DNA of 64,000 nucleotides from Peptoniphilaceae bacterium AM52-5BH (GCA_027669155.1 JAQEDR010000004.1:1-64000); one strand, 5' to 3'; positions 36,124 through 46,061 are shown, numbered from the stretch's first letter. A program made the numbers and translations. Notes: a model not told the origin generated them from the sequence alone.

Positions 36124-37512
36124 CTAATTCTTATCAGCGAAGGCGCGTACATATCTTGGGTAAGCTAGCACGTCTCTGATATTTTTCATTCCTGTAACAT
36201 ACATTACAGCTCTTTCAAATCCTAGGCCAAATCCTGAGTGAACTACTGTACCGAATCTTCTTAGGTCTAGGTAGTTTTCGTATTCTTCTGGATTTAGGCC
36301 ATTTTCTTCCATTGATTTGTATAATTCATCATATCTTTCTTCCCTTTGTGAACCACCTATTAGCTCACCAACTCCAGGAACGAGCATGTCAAAGGCTGCA
36401 ACAGTCTTGCCATCGTCGTTTCTTTTCATATAGAAGGCCTTGATGTTTTTTGGATAGTCAGTTACAAATACAGGTCCTCCTACGATCTTTTCAGAAAGAT
36501 ATCTCTCATGTTCTGTTTGTAGGTCGATTCCCCATTCTACTGGGAATTCGAATTTCTCGCCAGATTCTTGTAAAAGCTCGATTGCCTTTGTATAAGTTAC
36601 TCTAGCAAATTCTGCATCTCTTAGCTTCTCTAGTCTTTCAATTAGTCCCTTATCAATCCAGGTATTGAAGAAATTCATTTCATCTGGAGCATTTTCTAGT
36701 AGGTAATTGATAGAATACTTGATCATATCCTCTGCTACATCCATGGCTAGATTGTAGTCTGTAAAGGCCATCTCAGGCTCTAGCATCCAAAACTCTGCAG
36801 CATGTCTAGGAGTGTTTGACTCTTCTGCCCTAAAAGTTGGACCAAAGGTATAGACATCTCCAAAGGCTAGGGCATAATCTTCTGCCTCAAGCTGGCCTGA
36901 TACTGTTAAATAGCTCTTCTTACTAAAGAAGTCCTTACTATAGTCGACACTTCCATCATCATTTCTTGGAGGATCATTTGGGTCTATTGTAGTTATGTTA
37001 AACATCTCTCCTGCTCCTTCTGCGTCAGAAGAAGTTACTATTGGAGGGTTGACATATAGGAAGCCTCTTTCTTGGAAGAACTTGTGGAGAGCATAAGCAA
37101 GGATTGATCTTACTCTAAAAACAGCCCTGTAGGTGTTGGTTCTAGCCCTAAGATGAGGGATAGTTCTCATAAATTCAAGTGTTTGTCTTTGCTTTTGGAT
37201 AGGGAATTTTTCAGAAGATTCACCTAATACATTTACTTCTTTCGCTTGAATTTCGTAAGGGTTTTTGCTATTTCCTGTTTTTACCAAAACTCCCTTAACT
37301 TCAAGCGATGTTGATAGATATTGTTTATCGAGTTCATCGTAATTTTCGATATCACTTCCTACAACTACTTGCAAATTCTTAAATGTTGTTCCGTCATTTA
37401 GCTCGATGAAACCAACATTTTTACCAAATCTTTGGTTCCTCATCCAACCATAAACACAAACTTCACTATCAACATATTTGTCTACTTCATTTAATATATC
37501 TCTAATCTTCAT
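36124..37512 (-). CDS. asnS: Asparaginyl-tRNA synthetase
   Basis: Class IIb synthetase of 462 residues. The N-terminal OB fold binds the anticodon (VYGWMRNQRFGKNVGFIEL). Motif 2 is TFGPTFRAEESNTPRHAAEF and motif 3 is GFGLGFERAVMYVTG. The presence of AsnRS implies direct charging of tRNA-Asn. The gene overlaps the end of rarA by 11 bases. Confidence 0.96.
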   Translation of the reverse strand: MKIRDILNEVDKYVDSEVCVYGWMRNQRFGKNVGFIELNDGTTFKNLQVVVGSDIENYDELDKQYLSTSLEVKGVLVKTGNSKNPYEIQAKEVNVLGESSEKFPIQKQRQTLEFMRTIPHLRARTNTYRAVFRVRSILAYALHKFFQERGFLYVNPPIVTSSDAEGAGEMFNITTIDPNDPPRNDDGSVDYSKDFFSKKSYLTVSGQLEAEDYALAFGDVYTFGPTFRAEESNTPRHAAEFWMLEPEMAFTDYNLAMDVAEDMIKYSINYLLENAPDEMNFFNTWIDKGLIERLEKLRDAEFARVTYTKAIELLQESGEKFEFPVEWGIDLQTEHERYLSEKIVGGPVFVTDYPKNIKAFYMKRNDDGKTVAAFDMLVPGVGELIGGSQREERYDELYKSMEENGLNPEEYENYLDLRRFGTVVHSGFGLGFERAVMYVTGMKNIRDVLAYPRYVRAFADKN

Positions 37513-38821
37513 TTATCCCTCTCTTTATTTTCTCAAGTCTTTCTATCATTTTTTTTTCATATCCAACTTCCTTCGCCTCATAGAAGCTCTCTCCTATGTA
37601 TTTATCAGGAAGATAATCTTGCTCTACATAGCCACCGTAAGTGTGGGGATAGAGGTATTCATCCTTTACGAGATTCGCTGATCCCTTATAGTGAGTGTCC
37701 TTAAGCTTATTAGGCACCTCTAAATCCTTATTATTTCTAACAAAGTCTATGGCCTTATCTATGGCAAGATAAGTAGAATTACTCTTTGGAGCTGCCGCAA
37801 GATAGGTCACTACTTGAGCTAGAATTATCCTTGCTTCAGGCATACCTACAGTATCGATTGCCCTAAAACAATTGACCGCCATAACCAAGGCATTTGGGTC
37901 GGCATTTGATATGTCTTCTGATGCAAATATAATCATCCTTCTTGCTATAAACTTGATATCTTCACCAGATTCTATCATCTTGGCAAGATAAAATATTGCT
38001 GCATCAATATCTGACCCTCTCATTGATTTGATAAAGGCACTGGTCGTGTCGTAATGCCTATCTCCATTTTTGTCGTAGAGGGCGATTTTTTTCTGGGTGG
38101 AATTTTCTATAGAGCTCTTTCCTATAACTATTCTACCATCAATCTCGTCTTCTGAAAATATAGCAATCTCCAAAGCATTAAGTAGGGCCCTGGAATCTCC
38201 GTTGGAGTATTTGATAAGAGTAGCTCTCGCTTCTCCTTCTATTATAATATTCTTAGTCTTTAGTATCTCATCTTTACTAAGAGCAAGATCAATCAATCTA
38301 GATAGGTCACTATCACTTAAGCTTTTTAGCTCAAAGACATACATCCTAGATATCAATGCCTTATTTACCTCAAAGTAAGGATTTTCTGTAGTTGCTCCTA
38401 TTAGAATCAAAGTTGAATCTTCTACATAGGGAAGGAGATAATCCTGCTGGCTCTTATTAAATCTATGAATCTCATCTATAAAAAGGATAGTTTTCTTATT
38501 CTCATAGGATAGATTATCCTTGGCTATCTGTACTTTCTTCTTAAGATCAGCTATACCGCTTGCCACAGCAGAAATCTCCTCGAAGGCCATATTAGTCTTT
38601 TGGGATATTATTTTCGCAAGGCTAGTCTTTCCTACTCCAGGTGGCCCGTAGAAAATCATTGAATAAATCCTATCAGCCTTGATCATCCTATTGATAATCT
38701 TTCCCTCTCCTATGAGATGGTCCTGACCTAGGTAGTCACTTAGGTCATTTGGCCTTAGTCTGTCAGCCAGAGGAGCACTTTTTTCTAATTGATTAATCCT
38801 ATTAAGTTCAAATAAATCCAC
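37502..38821 (-). CDS. rarA: Replication-associated recombination protein A (RarA/MgsA)
   Basis: AAA+ ATPase of 439 residues related to clamp loaders, acting at stalled forks. Walker A is GPPGVGKTSLAK, Walker B IDEIHRFNKSQQDYLLP, sensor 1 IGATTENPYFEVN, and the C-terminal tetramerisation domain includes YDKNGDRHYDTTSAFIKSM. Length is normal. It begins the second part of the long minus-strand run, after the palindromic repeat downstream of nrdR. Confidence 0.95.
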   Translation of the reverse strand: MDLFELNRINQLEKSAPLADRLRPNDLSDYLGQDHLIGEGKIINRMIKADRIYSMIFYGPPGVGKTSLAKIISQKTNMAFEEISAVASGIADLKKKVQIAKDNLSYENKKTILFIDEIHRFNKSQQDYLLPYVEDSTLILIGATTENPYFEVNKALISRMYVFELKSLSDSDLSRLIDLALSKDEILKTKNIIIEGEARATLIKYSNGDSRALLNALEIAIFSEDEIDGRIVIGKSSIENSTQKKIALYDKNGDRHYDTTSAFIKSMRGSDIDAAIFYLAKMIESGEDIKFIARRMIIFASEDISNADPNALVMAVNCFRAIDTVGMPEARIILAQVVTYLAAAPKSNSTYLAIDKAIDFVRNNKDLEVPNKLKDTHYKGSANLVKDEYLYPHTYGGYVEQDYLPDKYIGESFYEAKEVGYEKKMIERLEKIKRGINED

Positions 38822-38840
38822 AATCTCCTCCTAAAGAAAA

Positions 38841-38994
38841 GGAGCTGTTGCAAAATTATGAATAACAATCGTTCCATCGTTAGAAGGTTCTCTTAGGAAA
38901 TTTTTATTTAGCCCGCCGGCTAGTTGAGGCAAAATTTCCGTGGAGGTTCTTCTAACGATAACGGAACGATTTATTCATTCTGCAACAGACCCCT
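38841..38994. repeat. Dispersed imperfect palindromic repeat, copy 2
   Basis: About 154 bp. Outer arms GGAGCTGTTGCAAAATTATG and ATTCATTCTGCAACAGACCC; inner arms include ATCGTTCCATCGTTAGAAGG and TTCTTCTAACGATAACGGAA; the centre is TAGCC-CGCC-GGCTA. It folds as a single hairpin on either strand. It lies between nrdR and rarA and its right end runs into nrdR, supplying the last codons. See copies at 3286 and 53173. Confidence 0.8.
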
Positions 38995-39442
38995 TATCTT
39001 TTAAACTTTTTATTTCTTCATAAAAGGAATCGACATCCTTAAATTCTCTATAAACCGATGCAAACCTCACATAGGCTACTGGGTCGAGCTCTTTTAATTC
39101 GTCCATCACCAGCTCACCTATATAGGTTGAACTTATTTCTTTGTTTCCCGTATGATTTATCCTAGTTTCAACATTTCTAGCAACTTTTTCGATATCAGCC
39201 ATAGTAACTGGTCTTTTTTGACAGCTTTTTACAATTCCTGATATCAATTTCGTTGTGTCATAGGCCTCTCTTGTTTCGTCCTTTTTGACGACCATGATGG
39301 TAGAGTCTTCATATCTTTCGTAAGTGGAAAACCTACGATCACAATCCTCGCATAAACGTCTTCGTCTTATAGCCCTATCGTCTTCAGTTGATCTTGAATC
39401 TAAGACCCTAGTATTGGTTGAATCGCAGTAGGGACATCTCAT
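38975..39442 (-). CDS. nrdR: Transcriptional repressor NrdR
   Basis: A 155-residue regulator of ribonucleotide reductase genes. The zinc ribbon is CPYCDST...CEDCDRRF (C3, C6, C31, C34) and an ATP-cone follows (VVKKDETREAYDTTKLISGI). The last residues, KGSVAE and the stop, are encoded by the end of a palindromic repeat, so the natural C-terminus seems to have been replaced. It starts one base after the ftsZ stop. It binds NrdR boxes near nrd genes; none are in this window. Confidence 0.93.
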   Translation of the reverse strand: MRCPYCDSTNTRVLDSRSTEDDRAIRRRRLCEDCDRRFSTYERYEDSTIMVVKKDETREAYDTTKLISGIVKSCQKRPVTMADIEKVARNVETRINHTGNKEISSTYIGELVMDELKELDPVAYVRFASVYREFKDVDSFYEEIKSLKDKGSVAE

Positions 39443-39443
39443 A

Positions 39444-40532
39444 TTATTTTAGAAAATCTGGTAAGTCGAAGTCATCAAATGGGTTTGATGATTTTTTCTT
39501 AGCGCTTGGTCTTTGAGGAGCCTTAAGCTCTTCTCTGTTTCTTGAAGCTTGTTGTACATTTCTTCTTGCTGGTGTTGGATTATCAAAGCCTGTTGCAATA
39601 ACAGTAATCTTAATATCATCTCCTAGAGATTCATCACTACCAACTCCAAATATGATGTTAGCATCAGAGTCGATATTTTCTCTAATAAGCTCAGCTGCTT
39701 CGTTTGCTTCCATTAGACCAACTTCTGCTGCAGTTACATTAAGTAATACTGCGTTTGCTCCTTCGATGCTTGTCTCAAGTAATGGAGAGTTAACAGCAGC
39801 CTTAGCAGCTTCAACAGCCCTATTTTCACCATTAGCCCTACCGATACCCATGTGGGCAATTCCTTGATCTGACATAATTGACTCAACGTCAGCAAAGTCA
39901 AGGTTAATTACGTTAGGTACAGCGATTAGCTCTGAAATACCACTTACTGCATCCATAAGTACTTGATCTGCCATCTTGAAGGCATCTACCATTGATGTTC
40001 TCTTTTCTACGATTTGTAGGAGTCTATCGTTTGGAATTGTGATTAGTGTATCTACATTTTCCTTTAGTCTTTCGATTCCACCTTCAGCTTGGTTTTGTCT
40101 TTTTCTACCTTCGAAAGTAAATGGCTTAGTTACAACACCAACTGTCAAGATTTCCATTTCTTTAGCAACTTTCGCAACTACTGGGGCAGCACCTGTACCT
40201 GTTCCACCACCCATTCCGGCAGTAATAAAGATCATGTCTGCGCCTTTGATAGCTTCTGATATTTCGTTCTTAGACTCTTCTGCAGCCTTTTCACCTACTT
40301 CAGGATTAGCTCCAGCACCGAGACCCCTTGTTAGTTTCTCACCAATTTGAAGTCTTATGTCTGCGTTTGATTCTTGTAGTGTTTGTAGATCTGTGTTTAG
40401 TGCCAAAAACTCTACACCAGATAGTCCGCTTTCTCTCATTCGGCTGATAGCGTTGTTTCCACCGCCACCAACTCCGATGACTTTAATCTTTGCTAAAGAG
40501 CTGTTGTCCATTTCCATGTTAATGTTTGCCAT
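39444..40532 (-). CDS. ftsZ: Cell division protein FtsZ
   Basis: Tubulin-like GTPase of 362 residues that builds the division ring. The glycine-rich GTP site is [15 protein letters not shown], the T7 loop [11 protein letters not shown], and a short linker leads to the conserved C-terminal peptide [13 protein letters not shown], the docking site for membrane tethers. ftsA, the usual tether gene upstream, is absent from this cluster, so SepF or a distant ftsA would have to do this. Confidence 0.98.
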   Translation of the reverse strand: MANINMEMDNSSLAKIKVIGVGGGGNNAISRMRESGLSGVEFLALNTDLQTLQESNADIRLQIGEKLTRGLGAGANPEVGEKAAEESKNEISEAIKGADMIFITAGMGGGTGTGAAPVVAKVAKEMEILTVGVVTKPFTFEGRKRQNQAEGGIERLKENVDTLITIPNDRLLQIVEKRTSMVDAFKMADQVLMDAVSGISELIAVPNVINLDFADVESIMSDQGIAHMGIGRANGENRAVEAAKAAVNSPLLETSIEGANAVLLNVTAAEVGLMEANEAAELIRENIDSDANIIFGVGSDESLGDDIKITVIATGFDNPTPARRNVQQASRNREELKAPQRPSAKKKSSNPFDDFDLPDFLK

Positions 40533-40569
40533 ACTTTCCCCCGTTTTTTTCTAATAGATAAATTTTATA

Positions 40570-41379
40570 TTAAGAACCTTCGTTTATTTCAACTACTGGT
40601 TTTTTTCCATTGCTTAAATCTATGGAAGAAACATCTAGGTCCTTACTTTCTACATCCTTTAGGATTGATTCTAGTAATCTAATCTTGTATGAACTTTCTT
40701 TCAAATCACCAAAATCAACTCTCATATCTTTTATTATTATACCAATATGCCTGTTGTTTTCAAAATTTAATTGATTAATCAAATCCACAAAGGAAGAAGA
40801 GTTTATTTCGTTAATAAAATTGATTAAATCCTCATCATTTGTAAATTCTTCTTTAATATCGTCCCTGTAATCAGAAATCTTAATATTTATAAGAGAGTTC
40901 TTGGTATTAGCGTGAATTTCTTCACTATCCATTACCCTTCCTTGATTAGATATATAGGTTATTTTTTCCTTATCTTCTATGAAAAATCTAGGATAGATTT
41001 CTGTTACTTTGATATTAATTACCTTTGGAAAAACCTTCTTTATCTCAGCTTCTTCAATCATATCTTTTTCCATTAGTTTTTTTTCATTCTTTTTTACATT
41101 GTAAGTTAAAATATTTTTACCTATTGGATTTTGTATGCTTGAAATAATGTCTGTATCCTGAAGCCTCTCATTTCCAGTAACATATATCTGGGAAACTTTC
41201 ATATAAGGATGCCTAAAGGCATTTATTACAAATATCAAAAGGCTTAATACAATAAGAAAAATCACAAATCTCTTTGTAAAAGTCTTTGGCTTTTCCTTTT
41301 TTACGACTCTTCTTCTCCTATTTTTATTCTTTCCTTCGGGCATTTGGCTTCTTTTTCTAGCCTTTCTTTTATCCTTCAT
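40570..41379 (-). CDS. divIB: Cell division protein DivIB/FtsQ
   Basis: A 269-residue bitopic protein. It has a basic cytoplasmic start, a transmembrane segment at about 39-56 (FVIFLIVLSLLIFVINAF), and an extracellular POTRA domain beginning MKVSQIYVTGNERLQDTDII. It belongs to the DivIB-DivIC-FtsL complex that activates septal wall synthesis. It overlaps murG by 11 bases. Confidence 0.88.
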   Translation of the reverse strand: MKDKRKARKRSQMPEGKNKNRRRRVVKKEKPKTFTKRFVIFLIVLSLLIFVINAFRHPYMKVSQIYVTGNERLQDTDIISSIQNPIGKNILTYNVKKNEKKLMEKDMIEEAEIKKVFPKVINIKVTEIYPRFFIEDKEKITYISNQGRVMDSEEIHANTKNSLINIKISDYRDDIKEEFTNDEDLINFINEINSSSFVDLINQLNFENNRHIGIIIKDMRVDFGDLKESSYKIRLLESILKDVESKDLDVSSIDLSNGKKPVVEINEGS

Positions 41380-42460
41380 TTTTGATCAACCCTTCAATTA
41401 TATGAAAAATCTTATCCCCTGCCTCATCATCAGAAAGGGCCTTGGCAGCATCACCCATTTTCTCAAGTTTTTCTTTATCGCTTATTATTTCTTTTATCTT
41501 CCTATCCAAAACAGCTCCGTCTAGATCTTTTTCTAAAATCATGATGGATGCACCATTATCGACATAGGTCTGTGCGTTAAACTGCTGGTGATTTTCTGTG
41601 GTGTATGATTTTGGGATTAGGATTGAGGCCTTTCCTACAGCAGATATTTCAGAAAGACTCATAGCCCCTGATGAAGCTATAACCAAATCACTCACTGCAT
41701 AGAAGAGATCTATATTATCTATATAGGAAAATACCTTAAGATACTCGCTTTTCTTTGCTTCTTCCATGAAATTATCATAGTTTTTCTTCCCCGTCTGGTG
41801 GAGGAGATAATAGGAGCCATCTAGATTTTTCGATAATTCCTTAACAGCCTCATTCATGTAATAAGAGCCGTTTGATCCTCCAAAGGAAAATACAACTGGT
41901 CTATCTTTCTTGATGCCTAAATCTTCTAGGTCCTTGTCAGTAAAGTCAGACTTAAAGCTAGTCCTTACAGGGTTACCTGTAACTACTATCCTATCCTTAT
42001 GCTTAAAGTGTTTTTCAGCTTCCTTATAGGATATTAGGACCTTGTCTACCTTATTTGATAGAAACTTAGAAGCCATGCCTGGGTAGGAGTTTGACTCATG
42101 AACTATAGAAGGTATTCCTTTTTTGCTAGCCTGATACAAGATAGGGGCGCACACATATCCCCCCGTTCCTATTACGAGATCTGGCTTATATTCCCTAATG
42201 ATTTGTTTAGCCTTTTTGAAACCTTTTAGGTTTGTATTAAGAGATTTGAATAGCTTCTTGTTTATCTTTCTAGGAATCCCCATGCCAGGAAGATCCACAA
42301 ATTTATAGCCGTATTTTTGGGCGACGGACTCTTCTGGACCATCTTTTATTCCGACATATATTATTTCTACATCAGAAATTTCTTTTTGAAGTTTTTCTGC
42401 TATGGCTATGGCAGGATAAATATGTCCGCCTGTACCTCCGCCAGAAATTATTACTCTCAT
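41369..42460 (-). CDS. murG: UDP-GlcNAc transferase MurG
   Basis: Membrane-associated glycosyltransferase of 363 residues that converts lipid I to lipid II. The N-terminal loop SGGGTGGHIYPAIAIA and the second-domain motif VFSFGGSNGSYYMNEAV are typical of the family. It follows murD by four bases. ftsW, which often stands between them, is missing here. Confidence 0.96.
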   Translation of the reverse strand: MRVIISGGGTGGHIYPAIAIAEKLQKEISDVEIIYVGIKDGPEESVAQKYGYKFVDLPGMGIPRKINKKLFKSLNTNLKGFKKAKQIIREYKPDLVIGTGGYVCAPILYQASKKGIPSIVHESNSYPGMASKFLSNKVDKVLISYKEAEKHFKHKDRIVVTGNPVRTSFKSDFTDKDLEDLGIKKDRPVVFSFGGSNGSYYMNEAVKELSKNLDGSYYLLHQTGKKNYDNFMEEAKKSEYLKVFSYIDNIDLFYAVSDLVIASSGAMSLSEISAVGKASILIPKSYTTENHQQFNAQTYVDNGASIMILEKDLDGAVLDRKIKEIISDKEKLEKMGDAAKALSDDEAGDKIFHIIEGLIKNEG

Positions 42461-42464
42461 CTAA

Positions 42465-43784
42465 TCATCCTTTGTATTTCTCTATCTTTTCTTTAAAGTC
42501 CCTGCCTCTTTCTTCAAAGTTTTTATACATTCCCCAGGAGGCACTTGCAGGGGAAAGTAGGAAGATATCCCCTTCTTCTAAATTATCGAAGGAAATCTTT
42601 ACAGCCTCTTCCATATCCCTGGCCTTCTTATAATTTACTTTATAGGCTTCGCAAAGGCGTACAAGTTTATCTGTGGTTTGGCCAATGATAACCATAAGCT
42701 TGCCATGGTTTTTGAATTCTTTCACATAGGGGCTGTAGTCTATATTTTTATCGTAGCCTCCTGCAATTATAACCATTGGCTTATCAAAACTTTGAATGGC
42801 CTTAACTGAGCTATCTACATTTGTGCCCTTGGAGTCATTGTAGACTTTAACTCCTCTAACATCGCCCACAAACTCTAATCTGTGTTCTATCGACTTAAAG
42901 CTTTTTGAGGCTTTTACTATGTCATCAAGAGATAGTCCATATAGGTAGCAAGCAAGGATAGCAACCATCAAGTTTTCGTAATTGTGTCTACCTATTATTG
43001 AAAGATCATCTACATCCATTAATTTAAGATTTTTTTCTTCATCCTTAAAGAATATAGATGATCCTTTAAGATAGGCTCCTCTATTTACTTCTTCTTGTGA
43101 AGAAAACTCATAGTCTTTTGCCTTAAAGTCAGCCTTATGATCCTGTAATATAGGATCGTCATGATTAATTACAAGAAAATCTCGCTTGTCTTGCCTTTTA
43201 CTTATATTAAGTTTTGAATTAATATAGTCGTCAAAAGAGCCATGCCAATCAAAATGATCTTCTGTTATATTGGTGATGCTAGCTATATGTGGCTTATAAG
43301 TTGCTACATCATGAAGTTGGAAGCTTGAAAGCTCACAAGAGAAAACCGCGTCAGGGTTTTCATACATTTGCCACAAGATTCCCTCACCGATGTTTCCAAC
43401 AGAAATAGCCTTAATGCCTGATTCATTTAATATGTGACTAATCATCGAAGTAGTCGAAGTCTTACCATTGGTCCCTGTTGTAGCGATGATTTTCGCTTGT
43501 GGGAAGAGCCTAAAGGATAATTCAATATCAGATATTATCTCATATTTTTCACTTAGTTTCTCTACTACCTCATCCCTTGGTGGAATGCCTGGGCTTTTTA
43601 CTACAAATTCAAAATCAAAATCACAAATTTCATCATCAGAAATAGGGCTATATTTATAGCCCTTAAGTTCCTTAACTTCTTTCTTATTTTTATCAAAGGT
43701 ATAGACATCATAGCCCATCTTATCTAAGGTTTTTGCTGCTGATATACCTGTTAGTCCTAAACCGTAAACTAAAACTTTCTTCAT
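42465..43784 (-). CDS. murD: UDP-N-acetylmuramoylalanine--D-glutamate ligase
   Basis: Cytoplasmic Mur ligase of 439 residues adding D-Glu to UDP-MurNAc-L-Ala. The N-terminal Rossmann domain begins MKKVLVYGLGLTGISAA, the ATP loop is TGTNGKTSTTSMI, and the C-terminal domain contains YNDSKGTNVDSS. The start at 43784 overlaps the mraY stop as ATGA; an in-frame ATG 27 bases upstream would place nine extra residues inside mraY and is less likely. Confidence 0.95.
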   Translation of the reverse strand: MKKVLVYGLGLTGISAAKTLDKMGYDVYTFDKNKKEVKELKGYKYSPISDDEICDFDFEFVVKSPGIPPRDEVVEKLSEKYEIISDIELSFRLFPQAKIIATTGTNGKTSTTSMISHILNESGIKAISVGNIGEGILWQMYENPDAVFSCELSSFQLHDVATYKPHIASITNITEDHFDWHGSFDDYINSKLNISKRQDKRDFLVINHDDPILQDHKADFKAKDYEFSSQEEVNRGAYLKGSSIFFKDEEKNLKLMDVDDLSIIGRHNYENLMVAILACYLYGLSLDDIVKASKSFKSIEHRLEFVGDVRGVKVYNDSKGTNVDSSVKAIQSFDKPMVIIAGGYDKNIDYSPYVKEFKNHGKLMVIIGQTTDKLVRLCEAYKVNYKKARDMEEAVKISFDNLEEGDIFLLSPASASWGMYKNFEERGRDFKEKIEKYKG

Positions 43785-44734
43785 ACTAATGCCGCCAATG
43801 TTATCATACAAAATATTACAGATACTACTGCAAATGCTACTACTATTTTTTGTTCTTTATATCCTTTTAGTTCAAAGTGATGGTGGATTGGAGTCATAAG
43901 GAAGACTCTCTTTTTGTTTCTGTGTCTGTAGCTTGTAACTTGAATTATTACAGATAGAGTTTCCAAAACATAAATTCCACCAAAAATAATTAGATATAAA
44001 GGAATTCTTAAATTTATTGCCATGGCAACTATGGCTCCGCCTATTGCCATTGACCCTGTATCTCCCATAAATACTGCTGCAGGATTTGAATTAAATATCA
44101 AAAATCCTAAGAGGCTTCCTAGCATTATATAAGAAAATACTTCGTTATTTGTTCCCTTTCCTATTATGGCGAGTGTTATAAATACTGGAAGAGATACTGT
44201 AGCGAGTAAGCCATCTAGTCCATCTGTAAGATTGGTAGCATTGGTTGTGCCCACTATTATGAAAATCATAATTGGAATACCTAAGATACCTAGCCTTATG
44301 CTTGTATCTGTAAAAGGTATTACAAATGATGTTATCGAATCCTTATCATTTATATAAGCTAGAACCGAAATTATAAGGGCTAGCCCAAATTGTAGAATAA
44401 TCTTTCCTCTTGGACTAAGTCCTTCGGATTGTTTAAGAATGAGTTTTCTAAAGTCATCTATAAAACCAATTGCTCCAAAGCCTATAGTCGATAGAATCAC
44501 TATCCAAACTTCAAGCCTATCAAGTGGCAAATATATAAGAGATAAAATAAGGGCTGCTATAATAAATATTATCCCTCCCATAGTTGGAGTTCCTGCCTTC
44601 TTGAGATGGCTCTTTGGCCCAACTTCTCTTATATTTTGTCCTATCTTTTTTCTCTTAAGTATTGGTAAGATTACAAGGCCTAGGCCTATACTTAACAATA
44701 TACTTATAACTATCAACAAAAAATTATTCATCAT
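43781..44734 (-). CDS. mraY: Phospho-MurNAc-pentapeptide transferase MraY
   Basis: Integral membrane enzyme of 317 residues that makes lipid I. About ten membrane segments are visible, with the catalytic acidic motifs around FGAIGFIDDFRKL and TNATNLTDGLDGL and the histidine-rich MTPIHHHFELKG. It overlaps ftsL by one base and murD by four, so translation of the block is coupled. Confidence 0.97.
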   Translation of the reverse strand: MMNNFLLIVISILLSIGLGLVILPILKRKKIGQNIREVGPKSHLKKAGTPTMGGIIFIIAALILSLIYLPLDRLEVWIVILSTIGFGAIGFIDDFRKLILKQSEGLSPRGKIILQFGLALIISVLAYINDKDSITSFVIPFTDTSIRLGILGIPIMIFIIVGTTNATNLTDGLDGLLATVSLPVFITLAIIGKGTNNEVFSYIMLGSLLGFLIFNSNPAAVFMGDTGSMAIGGAIVAMAINLRIPLYLIIFGGIYVLETLSVIIQVTSYRHRNKKRVFLMTPIHHHFELKGYKEQKIVVAFAVVSVIFCMITLAALV

Positions 44735-45129
44735 TAATTCCTATCTACATTTAATTTGACAGTATTATCATCATCCTTATAAACCATGCCCAACTCTTCT
44801 AGGGCGTATCTTTGGATTAAGTTAAGGTCAATCGCTTCTTCTAGCCTAGAATTTAACCTATCCCTCTGGAGTTCATAGGATACGATATCTGCCTGTAATG
44901 TATTATACTCATATCTTTTTGCATTCAAGTTATTTCTTTTTACTAAAGCTATTGTAAGAAGGCTTGCCACAACTAGGAAGGTAAATACAGATAGGCTTAA
45001 TTTCATTTTCCTATCTTTTTTCTTAAGATTTTGAATTTGTTTAATCTTTTTACTTTTCCTATTATCTTTAACCTTAAGTCGTCTTCTTTTCTTGTTATTA
45101 TTTTTACTAATAGCTATTCTTTCTTCCAT
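44734..45129 (-). CDS. ftsL: Cell division protein FtsL
   Basis: A 131-residue bitopic protein. A highly basic cytoplasmic stretch (residues about 1-44) leads to one transmembrane segment (LSLSVFTFLVVASLLTIALV) and an extracellular coiled coil (TLQADIVSYELQRDRLNSRL). This and its position between rsmH and mraY identify FtsL of the divisome. The usual next gene, ftsI/pbpB, is missing. Confidence 0.82.
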   Translation of the reverse strand: MEERIAISKNNNKKRRRLKVKDNRKSKKIKQIQNLKKKDRKMKLSLSVFTFLVVASLLTIALVKRNNLNAKRYEYNTLQADIVSYELQRDRLNSRLEEAIDLNLIQRYALEELGMVYKDDDNTVKLNVDRN

Positions 45130-45131
45130 GT

Positions 45132-46061
45132 CTATATCCTTTGTCCAACTCTAAGCTTGGCAGGCTTTGATCGAGAATTCTCCCTTAGCTCAGCTTTACT
45201 GGCTGTCACTGGTTTTCTCGTTATAATTTTAATCTTGGCCCTATGATCACATACACATACTGGAAATTCTGGCGGACAGATACAATCTGTTGCCAAATCC
45301 TTGAATTTATTCTTCACAATCCTATCTTCTAGGGAGTGGAAGGTGATTATTGCAATCCTTCCGTCCTTTTTTAGGTGATCAACGACCCTCTCTATAGTAT
45401 TTTCCAAAACTTCTAGTTCTCTGTTTACTTCTATTCTTAGGGCTTGAAATACTCTTTTTTCAGGATGAGCATCTTGACTTTTTATAGATTTCATTACAAT
45501 ATTTCGGAGTTTAAAAGTCGTATCGATTCTTTCTTCATCACGAAGGCTTACAATATTTCTGGCAATGGCCTTGGAAAATCTCTCCTCACCATATTCAAAA
45601 AATATACGCTCTAGCTCATCCTGAGAGTATTCATTGACAATAACTTCCGCTGTTAACTCATTATCTTGGTTCATCCTCATATCCAAAGGACCATCCTTCA
45701 TATATGAAAATCCCCTGTCCGCATTGTCAATTTGATATGAACTTACGCCAATATCCATCAAAGCCCCATCTATCAAATCAAGGCCAAGGTCTTCTAGGGC
45801 TTTCTCGAAGTTTTCGAAGTTACTATTTACGAAGGTAACATTAGAAAAGTCCCTTAAGTTTTCCTTGGCTGCTTCAATGGCTTCCTTATCCTGATCGATT
45901 GCGATAAGCCTTCCCTTTTCGGATAGCCTTTCTAGGATCATTTTGGAATGGCCTCCCTTTCCCAGGGTCAAGTCTAGGTAGATTCCATCTGGATTAATAT
46001 TTAGATTTTCTATAGTCTCTTTTGCGAGAACTGGTATGTGTTCAAATTTCATATTATTCAT
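45132..46061 (-). CDS. rsmH: 16S rRNA (cytosine1402-N4)-methyltransferase
   Basis: SAM-dependent methyltransferase of up to 309 residues. HIPVLAKETIENL begins the fold, YLDLTLGKGGHSKMIL is the SAM-binding motif, and ALMDIGVSSYQIDNADRGFS and FHSLEDRIVKNKF are family signatures. The start overlaps mraZ; an alternative ATG three codons later, with GGATG before it, is equally plausible. Confidence 0.96.
   Translation of the reverse strand: MNNMKFEHIPVLAKETIENLNINPDGIYLDLTLGKGGHSKMILERLSEKGRLIAIDQDKEAIEAAKENLRDFSNVTFVNSNFENFEKALEDLGLDLIDGALMDIGVSSYQIDNADRGFSYMKDGPLDMRMNQDNELTAEVIVNEYSQDELERIFFEYGEERFSKAIARNIVSLRDEERIDTTFKLRNIVMKSIKSQDAHPEKRVFQALRIEVNRELEVLENTIERVVDHLKKDGRIAIITFHSLEDRIVKNKFKDLATDCICPPEFPVCVCDHRAKIKIITRKPVTASKAELRENSRSKPAKLRVGQRI

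Noticed and set aside
34000..37512. T-box riboswitch for the leuS/asnS genes
   Set aside because: There are only nine bases between asnS and leuS and asnS overlaps rarA, so there is no room for a T-box; no AGGGUGG-like T-box sequence was seen near rarA.
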